Shown piece by piece: positions 1 to 10,680 of a stretch of DNA of 64,000 nt. The DNA is from Cycas panzhihuaensis (lineage: Eukaryota; Cycadophyta): positions 162,695,741-162,759,740 of the forward strand of contig CM041465.1 of assembly GCA_023213395.1 (NCBI GenBank). Direction: 5' to 3'. The notes under the pieces are model-generated. The model was not told where the DNA came from, did not search any database, and saw only the letters and a list, made by a program, of their open reading frames with translations. Every line of letters starts with the position of its first letter. The first letter of the stretch is position 1. The translations under genes were made by a program, and so were the position numbers.

Positions 1-1080
1 GCTTGACTAGTGCATGTGTTATTGCTAGCATTTCTTTATCGTAGGTGGACTTCAATTGTTCGCATGGATTTAACTTCCTACTTTTGAAGGGAATTGGGTG
101 GCTTTCCTACATAAGAACTGCCCCTATCCCTGTTCTAAATGTATTGCACTCTAAGATGAAAGGTTTTGAGAAATTGGGCATGCTTAGTATCAAAGCAGTT
201 ATCATGCACTATTTCAAGTAATCGAAGCTTTGTTATGCCTCTTTATCCCATATAAATGAATATTTTTTTAACAAATTAGTCAAGGGATTTGTAATGCAAG
301 TGCAGTTTCTTATGAATCTTCTATAGTATCCAATTAGACCCAAGAATCGCCATAATTTGGTCACACTTTAAGGGACTAGCCAATTTAAAATAGCTTTGAT
401 TTTCTTTGGATCCATCTTGACTCCTTTTGCTAATATGATATGTCCTAAATATTCCACTTCTTGTTTTCTAAAGACACATTTGGAGTTTTTTGCATAAAAC
501 TCATTCTTTTTTAAGGTTTGCAACACCACGTCAATGTGTAATAGGTGTTCACTCCAATTTTCACTAGACACCAAAATGTCATCAACGAAGATGAGCACAG
601 ACTTTCTTAACCATCGCTAGAAAAAAAATTTCATGATTGCTTGAAAGGTTCTTGGAGAATTTGTCAGATTGAAGAGCATGACACTAAATTCATAGTGACC
701 AATAAGGGTGTGAAAAGCAGTTATAGGGGCATCTTCAGTACATATGCATATTTGATAGTATCCAAAACATAAATTGAATTTAGTGAAGTAAATAGCACCA
801 TGGAATTTGTCCAGTAGTTCATTGATTCTTGGAACAAAGAAACTATATTATTAATAGTTATTTCATTTAAAATATGAAAATCTATGCATATGCGAAGCAA
901 CTCATCCTTCTTTCTTGCTAGGACTACATGGGCCACATATGAGCTCCTACTAAGAGATATTGTAGCATTCCAATATATGATCAAAGGTATAGCATATGAC
1001 CATTCAAATCACAGGTCTCTAAACGACGATTCCAACGGTTTAGATGAAAGTCAATTCCGACATATTTGTCAAAAGTTATG
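1..1080 (-). pseudogene. Gypsy reverse transcriptase fragment
   Basis: This is a broken reverse transcriptase domain of a Ty3/Gypsy polyprotein, read on the minus strand and cut by the window start. The N-terminal fingers lie at about 721-984, with a degraded DELLRICIDF stretch matching the KNGKLRICVDYR motif of the family. The catalytic palm motif FVDDILVSS is at about 575-600 and is followed by the LGHII block near 430-450. Stops and shifts separate these blocks between 600 and 720. Below 368 the frame is badly decayed. It is a dead copy. The family assignment rests on motif order and is secure at superfamily level only. Confidence 0.8.
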
Positions 1081-1544
1081 ACCATTTAAAGTTAGTCTAC
1101 CAGTTTTGGAGAAGTTCTGCCCGAATTCTATTTAAATAGTATTAAGGATAATATCACCCAGTCTGGCCGACTTCTAATTAAAGTATTTTGATCACTATAT
1201 ATAGGAAGTTTGGGCCACATCCCAAACCATCGTCGGAGGTTCTTTTGGTTGCGCATTTTCGGTTCTAGGGCTGCAATTAGCTCGCCCATTTGGGGGCTGC
1301 AGTTTGCAGGGTTCCTTGCCTCGAAGAGGGAAGCTCACTTTTTTAGGAAAGACTAGTATTTTGTTATAATTTTGTTCTATTTTGGTATTATTTGACAATA
1401 AAGATTATTATTTACTTTGGTGGATTCTGTAATTCCTGTTCCTTGTTCATTTTCTTATTGAATAGTATCTAGTTATTGTTTATTGTGGATTATTACATGT
1501 ATTTTTGAGGAAAATTGCTATAAAAGTAGAACTAGATTGCTACA
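1069..1544 (+). repeat. LTR remnant next to a primer-binding site
   Basis: The stretch ends in CTACA two bases before a perfect TGGTATCAGAGC primer-binding site, so its 3' part is very likely a long terminal repeat in plus orientation. It contains a TATATATAGG box near 1196 and a phrase close to TTGCCTCGAAGAGGGAAG that also occurs, diverged and inverted, in the LTR at 49982-50394. The 5' edge is not defined because no second copy is visible. The start given is a guess at a TG dinucleotide. Confidence 0.5.
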
Positions 1545-1546
1545 AG

Positions 1547-1558
1547 TGGTATCAGAGC
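1547..1558 (+). other. Primer-binding site, initiator tRNA-Met type
   Basis: TGGTATCAGAGC is an exact match to the plant retrotransposon primer-binding site that pairs with the 3' end of initiator tRNA-Met. It lies two bases after the CTACA end of the preceding LTR remnant. Confidence 0.85.
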
Positions 1559-1635
1559 TTCGTTTCGAAGGGAAAAGGTAGAGACAAAAGCTCAAAAAGG
1601 TCGATTCAATATTAAAACACATTATGAGGTGATTT

Positions 1636-1703
1636 GTGCTAGTTTTCTTTGACGATATCCTGATCTATAACAAAACATAGGAAGAACACTTGGAATAAAT
1701 AAA
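1636..1703 (+). pseudogene. Stray reverse transcriptase active-site scrap
   Basis: About 70 bases read on the plus strand as a Gypsy reverse transcriptase catalytic motif, LVFFDDILIYNK, followed after one stop by EEHLE. No other part of a reverse transcriptase surrounds it: an LTR and primer-binding site lie just upstream and a gag-like frame just downstream. It is probably a filler fragment joined by rearrangement or template switching. Confidence 0.55.
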
Positions 1704-1717
1704 GCCTAAGGGAAAAT

Positions 1718-2005
1718 ATGGAGACAAATTTTTTTAATTTGGAGGATTATGAGGGCATAAAAAAATGGATAGAAGATTTTGAGTTCACGTCGTCTGAATT
1801 TGAAGAGTATGGACCAATATTAGAAATGATATTGAACGGACAAGCTTATGAGTGGTTAATTAATTGGGCTGAGGAACCTTTTCTATTATACCAGTTTTCA
1901 GAGGCGGCTACCACAGCTTTTAAGAAACATAAGCAGGGTGAGATTCAAGCAGATGAGGAAGGGAAAGAAGAAGACATTAGTAATGAGGAAATCAAACCAG
2001 ACTAA
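1718..2005 (+). CDS. Gag-like short reading frame
   Basis: This is an open frame of 95 codons, acidic and rich in Glu and Lys. It reads METNFFNLEDYEG at the start and contains a stretch (ILNGQAYEWLINWAEEPFL) resembling the 'EWL..W' core of Gypsy gag capsids. It lies 160 bases after a primer-binding site, where gag is expected. The C-terminal third is low-complexity Glu/Lys. The frame ends just before the junction with Copia element B at about 2010. No zinc knuckle or protease follows, so at best it is a truncated capsid. I do not recognise it firmly. Confidence 0.35.
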   Translation: METNFFNLEDYEGIKKWIEDFEFTSSEFEEYGPILEMILNGQAYEWLINWAEEPFLLYQFSEAATTAFKKHKQGEIQADEEGKEEDISNEEIKPD

Positions 2006-2009
2006 GTGC

Positions 2010-4725
2010 AAATGCATATCTTAATGTTGATTTTCTCTCATCAACATCTCCTACACAATCTGAGTGGATAAAACCCTACAATCTAAATTCAGAAGGTTTC
2101 TGAAACAAGAGTCCAAACCGAATAGTTCCTTGAACATGCTTCAAAACAAGCTTGACTACCTTCCAATGTGTGGTAGATGGAGCGCTCATGTATCATGATA
2201 CAACACCAACAGTATAATTGAGATCAGGCCCAATGTTAGTCAAGTAAATGAGACTACCCACTAGTTGCTTGTACAAAGTCTCATCTATAGTTTTAGCACT
2301 AGATTATTTAATTAATATAAGGCCAACTTCCATGGGTGTAGCAGATGACTTACAATTCTCCATATAGAAGCACTTCAAAAGATCATATGCATATTTTGAC
2401 TATGATACAAATATGTTGTCACCTTTCTACCATATTTCCATCCCAAGATAGAAATTGAGAAGACCAAGATCTATCATCTCAAAAGCTTTAGACAATTGCT
2501 TTTTTAGAGCATTGATCTTTTGAGTGTCACTACCAATAATAATAAGGTCATCAACATACAATATAGCGATTAGGATTTCATCATCCTTATGGAGTACATA
2601 TAAGCTACGATCTGATTCACATCTTGTGAATCTCAAAGAGATGAAATAATCATCAATACATGAACACCACACCCTTGGTGCTTGTTTTAGCCCATAAAGA
2701 GATTTCTTCAGTCTACAAAAAAGTTGCTCATGTCCTACTTTTTCAAAGCCTTTAGGCTACTTCATGTTCAAGAATCCCATTCAAAAATACATTCTTTACA
2801 TCCATTTGATAAAGTTCCCAATTAAATTGAGTTGCAAGAGACACTAGCATCCAAATGGTAGTTATCTTTGCTATTGGTGCAAAGGTTTCTTCAAAGTCAA
2901 TTCCAATTGTTTAAGCATATCCTTTTGCAACAAGTCGAGCTTTGTAACTTTCTAGAGCGCCATCAGAACGATACTTAACTTGATATACCCATATGCAGCA
3001 AATTACTTTCTTTCTAGGAGTTAATAAGATCCTAAGTGTTATTCTTAATGAAGGAGTCATATTCGTTTTTCATAGTAGCTTGCCATTTAGCTAAATGCTT
3101 GGCTTCTTGAAATGACTATGGTTCATTAATACTTAAGATACTTGACATTAAGACAAAGTTGGTTTTACTCCTAGTTTGGATTCCAAAATCAAGATTCACA
3201 TCTCAAGAATCGCTAATGGTTTACAGATACCATTTAGGTAATTTCTTTTATGAAGAGAGAGAAGAAGTAGAAGTGTGAGGAACAAAAGAAGTGGGAAGAG
3301 CAACTAAAGTAGAAGCTTCATTATGATCTGTACTTCCCTCAATATCACTTTCTTCACTCATATATTTTTCCTTTCCTCTTTGTTTTCTTCACTTACAATG
3401 GGCACAATTATTTGATCATTAGTTTCTGTAAATAGTACATCTCTACTAAGAATGATTTTCTTCTCAGTGAGACTCCAAAGCCTATATGCTTTTGATGTCA
3501 AGCTATACTTGACAAGAATACATTTTTTACCCTTATCATCAAGTTTGTGCCTCTTTTTATTAAGCACATGTGCATAAGTTATGCATCAAAAAAATGTGAA
3601 GATGAGCAACGGAAGGTTTTAGACTAGTCCAGGCTTCATCAGGAGTCACATTTCAAACTACCTTGGTAGGACTAATGTTTAACAAATACACCATTATATG
3701 AACAACTTTTCTCCAATGACCTTTAAGGACATCTTTTACCTTCGTCATACATCATGCCATTTCCAAAATGATGTGATTTTTTTGCTCCACTATGCCATTC
3801 TGTAGTGGAGTGTATGTTGTTGTATATTGATGTTTAATGCCATAACTTTTGCAAAAGTTAGTGAACTTAGTAGATAGATATTCACCTCTACTATCAATCT
3901 TGAGAGTTTTGACTTTTCTATTGGAATGATTTTCAGGTTCGACCTTGAATTCCTTGAACTTTACAAAAGCTTCTTATTTGTTTTTTAGAAGATATACCCA
4001 ACATCTTCTAGTAAAATCATCAATAAATGTGATGAAATATTATCGCCCTCCAAATGAAGATAGTGAAATGGGGCACATAAGTCAAAATGAGCCAACTCTA
4101 ACTTGTCTTTCACTCACCATGTGGACTTCTGAAGGGGTTCTCGATGCTGCTTCCCAACTGCACATGCTTCACAAACTGTGTTAGTTGTTTTAATTAATGG
4201 CAAATCTTTCACCATTCTTGATCTATGCAACAACTAAAAACTGGAGTAGTTCAAATGACCATATCGATTATGCCATAAAGCATCAACAGAGTTACATGCC
4301 ATAAATGTATGCTCATATGTGCCAGAGAATTTATAAACTTCATTCTCTTGGACACCTTGATCAATTACAATATTATCTTTTTTAATTAAACACTTTGACT
4401 CATTGAACTCTTACCATAAGTTTTTGCATAGTAATACTATTGACAGAAAGCAAATTGTGCTTAAAAGAGGGTATAAATAAAGCATTAGCAATCTTAAAGT
4501 TCCATACTTAGGCTAATAAAGATAGATGATCCCATATCTAACAATTTGATGTTGACTCTTGTCACCAAGTATAATAGAAGGAAGCTAACAATCTTGCAAG
4601 TCTTCAATCTAATCCGTGTGATAAGTGATGTGTTTTGATGCACCAGAATTCACATACAACTCACAAATTTTTGGATTTGTAGACTGAAAACCATACACTT
4701 TGTCTTTATCATTAGCAGACATACT
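2010..4725 (-). pseudogene. Element B pol: protease, integrase, RT, partial RNase H
   Basis: In minus-strand order, the protease site LYVNSGASKHIT (usually DSGAS) lies near 4620-4660, just inside the insertion of A. The GAG-pre-integrase block with HNRYGHLN is near 4260. Integrase remnants run to about 3550, with the post-integrase block at 3358-3567. Reverse transcriptase follows, with KSLYGLKQAPR near 2690 and the catalytic motif LYVDDLIII near 2535. Next are the connection block TPMEV and RNase H remnants (HSDCVGDVDERKST) at about 2050. Many stops and shifts make it non-functional. Typical Copia pol is over 1,000 residues; this is a nearly colinear but decayed copy lacking the RNase H end. 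Confidence 0.85.
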
Positions 4726-4951
4726 TGTTAACTTCACAAATAGAGAAAACCTAAATGTTGGTGAAAAGATGACTTGAATTACAGTGAGACAATGTCTCCT
4801 TAAATATACAAGGTTTAATACAACTATTACAAATTGAATTGTAACTGACCCTCCAGAACATGACACATGTCAGGAATACAAAGAGAGTTACAAAAGAGGG
4901 TTTATAACATTACCCTTTCAATAACTTAAGATAAAACATTATACTCTAACA
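4726..4951 (-). repeat. Element A 3' LTR
   Basis: 226 bp, TGTTAA...TAACA on the plus strand. It aligns along its whole length with 9695-9920, with about twenty differences. It is preceded by ATACT and followed inward by the polypurine tract (minus-strand AAGAGAGGG). Confidence 0.92.
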
Positions 4952-4989
4952 CCCTCTCTTAATGTTTTATCTCCTTTTAAACCTATCTT

Positions 4990-5700
4990 ATCTCTAAGAG
5001 TTTGAAATCTCTCTCTCCCAAGAGGCTTTGTCAATATATTTGCAACCTATTCTGCTGTAGGACAATAAGTCAAATCAATCTCTTTGTTATGAACCTTCTC
5101 TCTTATGAAATCGTGATGTACTTCTATATGTTTTGTCCTTGCATGAAGAACTGGGTTTTTGGTCAGCGTGATTGTATTTTGATTGTCACAGTTCAGAGTT
5201 ACTGTTGCATGTTGTCATTGGTCCAAGTCTGCTAGAAGTTGTCTTACCCATATTGCTTCGCTTGTAGCACTTACTGTAGATTTGTATTTAGTTTTTGTTA
5301 ATGATAACACAATAGTGATGTGTCTTTTACTACTCCCAGAAATTGTTGCTGACCCAAGAAAAAAGCAATAGCCACTTGTGGACTTTCTCTGCTTTTTGTC
5401 TCCTTCCTAGTCTGAGTCATAGAACCATGATAATTCTATTGATTTTTCTCTAGAATATATTAATTACAGATCAATTGTTCCCTTCAGATATCTTAGTATT
5501 CTTCTTGCAACTTTCCAATGTTTTATTTTGGGTTATAACACGTATTTTAAAACCAAACCTACTGAATATGATATGTCTGGTTTAGTTGTTGTGAGATAAA
5601 TTAAGTTCCTATTAGTTGCCTATACAAAGTTGCATTGACCAAAGGTTCTTCCTCATTTGTGACCAAATTGCAGTTTATCCCCATGGGTGTTACATATGGA
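4990..5700 (-). pseudogene. Element A RNase H region
   Basis: This is the C-terminal RNase H-like domain of Copia pol, read on the minus strand in broken frames. Recognisable blocks are a TLYRQLIGT piece near 5600 and, near 5000-5300, remnants of the region that normally holds the ARTKHIE block and the VADILTK-like end. Stops are frequent. It lies between the RT at 5715-6905 and the 3' LTR, as expected. It is assigned by position and partial motifs. Confidence 0.65.
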
Positions 5701-5714
5701 TTGCAATTGTCTAT

Positions 5715-6905
5715 CTAAAATTTAATTAGCAGGTCCTTGATATACTTGCTTTGAGATAGGGTGATAGAGACCTTTAGTTGGTTGACTTCAAATCCCAGAT
5801 AATAACTTAGGAGGCCCAAATGGGTCATTTCAAATTCCCTTTCTAGTTGTTTCTTTATGTTTCTGATTGATTTATCATCACTTCCTGTGAGTATCATATC
5901 ATCTACATAAACTGCAACTATAGTGATCTACCCATTTCTTTTCTTTACATATGAACTTGAGTCAAAGTCAGAACGTCCGAAACCGTTCTGACATAGATGT
6001 TTGTCTAATTTGGCATACCAAGCCTATGGGGCATGTTTCAGGCCATGTAGAGCCTTCTTCAATTTGCAAACCAAGTGTTCCTATCCTTCCTTGATGTATC
6101 CTTCTGGTTGCATCATGTAGACTTCCTCTTCTAGTTCTCCATTTAAGAATGCATTTTTAACATCCAGATGAGAAACTTTCTAATTTTGTTGAGTGGCCAA
6201 GGCAATAACTGTTCTCATTGTATTTAATTTGGCTATAGGAGAAAATGTTTCTTCAAAATCTACTCCAACTGTGTGGGTGTAGCCTTTGGCAACAAGCCTG
6301 GCTTTGTACTTCTCAAATTTTCCATTGATTCCTTCTTTGATTTTATAAACCCATTTGCAGTTAACCAATAGTTTGTTGGGAGGTAGCTTAACTAATTCCC
6401 ATGTTTGGTTCTTGGCAATTGACTGCATTTCTGAATCCATTGTTGTTCTCCATTCTGGTTGATCTTTAGCTTCTTGAAAAGATTTTGGCTCAACACTGTT
6501 GTATAATACCCGAGGTCTTTGACTTCTAGTTCTATGGGTAAATATAACTCTTTTCTCTTCTTCAATCATTTTGATGTACCATTTTGACACTTTCTTTTCC
6601 TTTCTTGGTTCTTCTTCAGTGGCTAATCCTTTTGATGGTTGTTCCCCTTCTACTGAGATTGAATCTTCATGTGATACTGGTGAAGATTCTAATGTTTGAG
6701 GGATCCCTTCTGAGGTAAGATTTGAGGCCTCTTCTATGATGATTTCTTGAGATGTTGCTTTTGGTCCTTCTTCAATATGTTTGAGTTGAGGCTGCTTGTC
6801 CGAAACATCTTCTTCATTAAACACGATATCTCTACTTATATAAATCTTATTAGTTTTTGGATCTATGCATTTGTAAGCCTTCGAATTTTTGCTGTATCCT
6901 ATCAT
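5715..6905 (-). pseudogene. Element A reverse transcriptase
   Basis: This is the Copia reverse transcriptase in two main frames: a 241-codon frame (6180-6905) and a 60-codon frame (5715-5897), with broken sequence between. Its N-terminal part is the post-integrase linker (IGYSKNSKAYKC, then ISRDIVFNEE) and an acidic spacer. The RT core starts near WRTTMDSEMQSI and continues with WVYKIKEG, RLVAKGYTH and VDFEETFSPIAK. The LDVKNAFLNGE block and the catalytic AVYVDDMILTGSDD follow at about 5860-6170. A single stop at 6180 and a few further stops inactivate it. Apart from these it is well preserved. Confidence 0.88.
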
Positions 6906-6913
6906 TATACATT

Positions 6914-7499
6914 CTATACTCTTTGCATCAAGTTTTTATCAGGAACATGGATGAATACTTGACATCCAAATACTTTTAAAAGGCTTACATCAGGTTTCTT
7001 ACCTGTCCAAGCTTCTTCTGAGGTGATTTGCTCCAATGCTTTTGTAGGACTTTGATTTATCAAATAACAAGCAATGCTAACTGCTTCTGCCCAGTAGGTT
7101 TTTGAAACTTGTTTCTCAAAAACCATACTACAAGCCATTTCTATGATGGTTTTGTTCTTCCTTTCAGCAACTCCGTTAGACTAAGGGGTATAGGGAGTTG
7201 TGAATTGTTTATGTATTCCATTTATTTTACAATAATTCAAAAAATCTTTCAATATGTATTCTCCACCACCATGTGACCTAATGCGCTTTATTTGAGCTTT
7301 GGACTCTTAACTCTACTTCTGCTTTGAATTCTTTGAAGATTTCAAAGACTTCAGATTTATTATGGAGGAAGTACACCCATACTTTTTGAGTGAAATCATC
7401 AATGAAGGTTAAAAAATACTTGCATCCATTGATTGAAAGTGAAGTAAGAGGGCCACATAAATCGGTGTGAATCAGCTCTAACTTATTTTGTCTCGCCAT
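6914..7499 (-). pseudogene. Element A integrase
   Basis: This is the integrase catalytic core in two frames (7278-7499 and 6914-7138) separated by shifts. The first carries the [10 protein letters not shown] aspartate block and [17 protein letters not shown]. The second carries [19 protein letters not shown] and [13 protein letters not shown], typical of the C-terminal side of a Copia core. The middle aspartate and glutamate region at 7140-7277 is scrambled. It follows directly on the GAG-pre-integrase frame. Confidence 0.85.
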
Positions 7500-8070
7500 C
7501 TGCTTTCCTTGAATGGAAGTCTATGCTACTTTCCGAATTGGCATCCTTTATAGACAAATTTTCAGATGTGATGGGAGGTAAGCCATTTACCATGCTTGAC
7601 TTTTCCACTAACTTTAGTGTATCTATCAGAAGATGCCCATTCTTCAAATGACAAATTTTATTATCAGAATTCACAACAGTGCATGCTTTTATTCCCAATT
7701 TAGGATTTACAAGGTTTGATAGCAACCTATACAGATCATTACATCTTATGCCTTTTGCTATTATATTGCCATCATTTTTCATATCCATTACATAGCAGTA
7801 GCCCTCTTCATCAAATACAGTTCTTAGCCTTTTCTTGGTAAGCTGTGACACTGACAAAAGATTCATTTTGAAACCTGAGACAAGCAACACATTCCCTATT
7901 TTCTTTATGTTCCCATGCAAATTGACAGCTATGGTACCAGCTCCCTTTATATCCAGTGGGTACTTATCACCCAATTCAATAGATTTATCAGTGTTATATA
8001 GTTTCAATGACTCAAACCAATATTCTTGATTGGTCATGTGACGAGAGGAACCTAAATCAATATACCAAAC
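7483..8070 (-). pseudogene. Element A protease and GAG-pre-integrase
   Basis: This is a 184-codon frame from 8037 plus its upstream continuation to about 8070. The protease signature reads WYIDLGSSRHM, so the catalytic DSG/DTG triad has become DLG. Flap and core blocks follow: GDKYPLDIKGAGTI, then IGNVLLVSGFKMNLLSVSQL. The GAG-pre-integrase region with ICHLKNGHL lies near 7640. Typical Copia proteases need DSG or DTG, so even an otherwise open frame would be inactive here. Confidence 0.85.
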
Positions 8071-8199
8071 ATCTTTGTCTTGTATGCCTATAGAAAGGGC
8101 AATAATGAATGTTGTTTCTTCCTTCTCATCCTCTATCTGCTACTTGCTATAGTTCCCAATTGGACGTTTCCCTCTCTGAATATCTGCTCTTCTTTGCAA

Positions 8200-9035
8200 A
8201 CATCAATAGGGATAATGACATGGTTGTCCATAGTGATAACAAAGATCAAAAGCTCTAAATGCACTAGAACATGACCTGGCTTACCACAATTGTAGCAAAT
8301 CCCCGTGTCTCTTGTGCATCCACGACCTCTGTTATCCTACCATCAACCATGAGCAGGACTCCTGGCATCTGGAGTTCATCCTCTTCCACGTAATTGATTT
8401 CTTCCTCTGGGGCCCAAGTTCAATCTGGATATGAAGGCATCATCGATCTCTGTTGTATCTTCATTGCGCTTATTCCTATGCTCCTATCTTAGTAATAAAC
8501 TAGTTAACGTATTAAGAGTCATTTTATCAATCTGGTTATTACTTGTTATAGTGTTGATGGTTACATCAAATGATTTTGGTAGCTTACTTGCTACCAGTTC
8601 TTGCTCTGAGATAGTAGCTCCTACACATAAAAGATCATTTCTTATGGACACAAATTTGTGAATAAATGCAGATACTATGTTAGATTCCTTCATGTGCAAT
8701 CTAAATAGCTCCTCCTTAAGGGCTACTATTCTAGCCTTATTCTTTTGACTATACAAATTTTCAAAACATGTCCATATTGCAGATGAGGAATTTAAATTTT
8801 CCACATACACAAGGAGAGGAGCTAAGACTAAGAGTTTCAAAATTATTACGCCTGCATTGTCTCTTTCTATCCAGGTAGCTAGATTACTCGTGGCAATAGA
8901 TCAAGTTTCAACTCCACTGGCAATATCCCATGCATTTTTGGCTCTCAGAAGGGTTTCTATCTTAATTTTCCAAATATGGTAGTTTGAATCTGTCAATTTG
9001 TCTTGATCAGACAAAGCTAAAATTGAAGAGGCCAT
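8200..9035 (-). pseudogene. Element A gag
   Basis: This is the capsid polyprotein. The likely start is the Met at 9035 (MASSILALSDQDKLTD) rather than the upstream Met at 9098, because the Copia gag N-terminal motif NYHIWKIKIETLLRAK follows at once. A UBN2-type gag block (ALKEELFRLHMKES, then SKLPKSFDVTINTI) occupies 8484-8840. A zinc knuckle CYNCGKPGH lies near 8285 but lacks the final cysteine in frame. One stop after GVET near 8901 and later shifts break the frame. Confidence 0.82.
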
Positions 9036-9682
9036 TCTTGAGAACAAAAACTGATTTTGGATAGATTTTACCATACAACTATATGGATTTTCATACAAAA
9101 CCCTAACTATATAGACTAGTACAATATGTACCTAAAAAGAAAGATCTTTGCACATAGGTTACAGATTTGATTTTTTTTTTCTCGACACAATTTACAAATC
9201 TGCTGAAAATTGACCCGAAAGCTAGAGAGGGGTGGCTAGGGTTTTATAGAAATTTGCTTCGATTTCAAAAAATCTTCCACCGAAATCAACAAACTTGGTC
9301 TTGAATTCTTCGAATCACTAAAACACAGGTGATGTGAGAAGATTTACCCGGAAAGATCTGAGATTTTTGAAGAAAAACACAGAAAATACCTTCAAACCCA
9401 CGTGGACTGTAAAAGGGCGAAAACAACCTCAAAAAGAGTTCAGATGACTTCAAGCCAGTTCAAGAAAATGATGTACATGCTTCGATCTACTTGCTATTCA
9501 AATTTTGCTTGATTACGAGAACTTGAAAAAATTGAGTCCGTACGGGTCCGTATAAATTCAAATTTGAAGTTTACTTTCTTCTTCTGAGAAATCCAACCCC
9601 ATCTCCTTCAACTAAGAGCTTTAATTTGACTCTTGCTATGACTGAACCTCTCCCTCTATCGATCAAGCAATAGAGCAGACCT

Positions 9683-9694
9683 ACTCTAATACCA
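9683..9694 (-). other. Element A primer-binding site
   Basis: The minus strand reads TGGTATTAGAGT directly after the TTAACA end of the 5' LTR. It differs from the initiator tRNA-Met site TGGTATCAGAGC at two positions. Confidence 0.8.
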
Positions 9695-9920
9695 TGTTAA
9701 TTTCATAAATAGAGCAAACCTGAATGTTGATGAAAAGATGACTTGAAATACAGTGAGAGAATGTCTCCTTGAATATACATGGTTCAATACAACCGTTACA
9801 AACTAAATTGTAACCGACCCTTCAGAACATGACACATGTCAAGTATACAAAGGGAGTTACAAAAGAGGGTTTATAACATTACCCTTTCAATAACTTAAGA
9901 TAAAACATTATACTCTAATA
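9695..9920 (-). repeat. Element A 5' LTR
   Basis: 226 bp, same length as the 3' LTR at 4726-4951 and alignable without large gaps. It begins TGTTAATTTCATAAATAG and ends TAATA on the plus strand. The outer flank is AAACT. Confidence 0.92.
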
Positions 9921-10290
9921 AAACTAGGGGTATTTTTCTTTTTATCTTATTTTTTCTTCCAATATTGCTTCTCTAAATGTCCTTTCTTATCACAATAATT
10001 ACATACAACATCATGTTTTGTTTTTTGCACATTACTATTGTTGCCTTGTAATTGTTGCTTTAGATGATTCTTCTATTGCTTTGAAGAATTATTAGGTGTT
10101 CTCTTTTTTAATTTAGATAAAAACACCACAATGTTACTATTCTCACACCATAACAACCAATTCGATGTTATTCATGTAGCCATAAGCCTCCCAACTCATC
10201 AAAAGTAAGAGGTTGAGGTTGGTTAGTGAGACATAAGCTAGTTACAAATATATGATAGCCTTTTTCAAGGCTATTTAAAGTAATGCTAAT
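9921..10290 (-). pseudogene. Element B gag, C-terminal half
   Basis: Read on the minus strand from 10290, this continues the gag begun at 17700. The block SITLNSLEKGYHIFV is followed by LTFDELGGLWLHE, the classic end of a Copia UBN2 gag. A degraded zinc knuckle follows (CNYCDKKGHLEKQ, last Cys lost) near 9970-10005. The right-hand edge joins the N-terminal half exactly when element C is removed, and the left edge meets element A. Confidence 0.85.
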
Positions 10291-10376
10291 TGTCACGGGC
10301 CACCGTTACACCAAAAGCCCTGGGGTGATTTGGGAAGAGGACTTCCTCGTGATAGTTAGCGTCATGCACTCCAACA
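10291..10376 (-). repeat. Element C left terminal repeat (86 bp)
   Basis: Plus strand TGTCACGGGCC...CTCCAACA, 86 bp. It matches 17146-17231 with few substitutions and no length change. It is unusually short for the LTR of a coding Copia element. Confidence 0.85.
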
Positions 10377-10680
10377 CTCCCCCGTCATGAGGAGTCGGCT
10401 GTACCTACATGGCATGTATGTCCACCACGGCGTTCCTCATCGCCACCTCCAACACCTTCATGTATCTTTGGGTGCACTACCGCAGTACACAGGGTCAGTT
10501 TTGAACCCTGGTCGCTCTGATACCACTTGTTGAGGGAATGGATCTAGGGATCTAGTGCACTAACAGTACACAATGGCAAATAGTGGAGACAAGCACAATG
10601 TACTCAACAAGAGAAATGCTAATAGCTTGAGCTCAAAGAGGAGAAGTGTAGAATATGATCACTCTCCATGTAAAATTCTT
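10377..10680 (-). repeat. Chimeric segment: foreign LTR end plus second primer-binding site
   Basis: Read on the minus strand from 10680, the RNase H frame of element C stops matching after AIHMAKN. About 150 bases that look like the 3' part of an LTR follow, ending CCCTCAACA at 10528. After two bases comes TGGTATCAGAGC (10514-10525), then about 135 bases of non-coding leader ending at the polypurine tract next to the left 86-bp repeat. This is the layout of a tiny non-coding LTR element or a recombination joint. The matching LTR copy is not in the window. Confidence 0.55.

Larger units (their letters stand above)
4726..9920 (-). mobile_element. Copia element A, nearly complete
   Basis: This is a 5,195-bp Ty1/Copia element with two 226-bp LTRs, inserted into element B. 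The flanks are ATACT on the left and AAACT on the right, a one-mismatch 5-bp target duplication. The primer-binding site reads TGGTATTAGAGT on the minus strand just inside the right LTR. A purine-rich AAGAGAGGG tract abuts the left LTR. Gag, protease, integrase, reverse transcriptase and RNase H are present in Copia order with scattered stops and shifts, so it is complete in structure but inactive. Confidence 0.92.

Noticed and set aside
10291-10528. A complete TRIM element
   Set aside because: One side has the 86-bp repeat, but the sequence beyond the primer-binding site is a different LTR, so two matching ends are not present.
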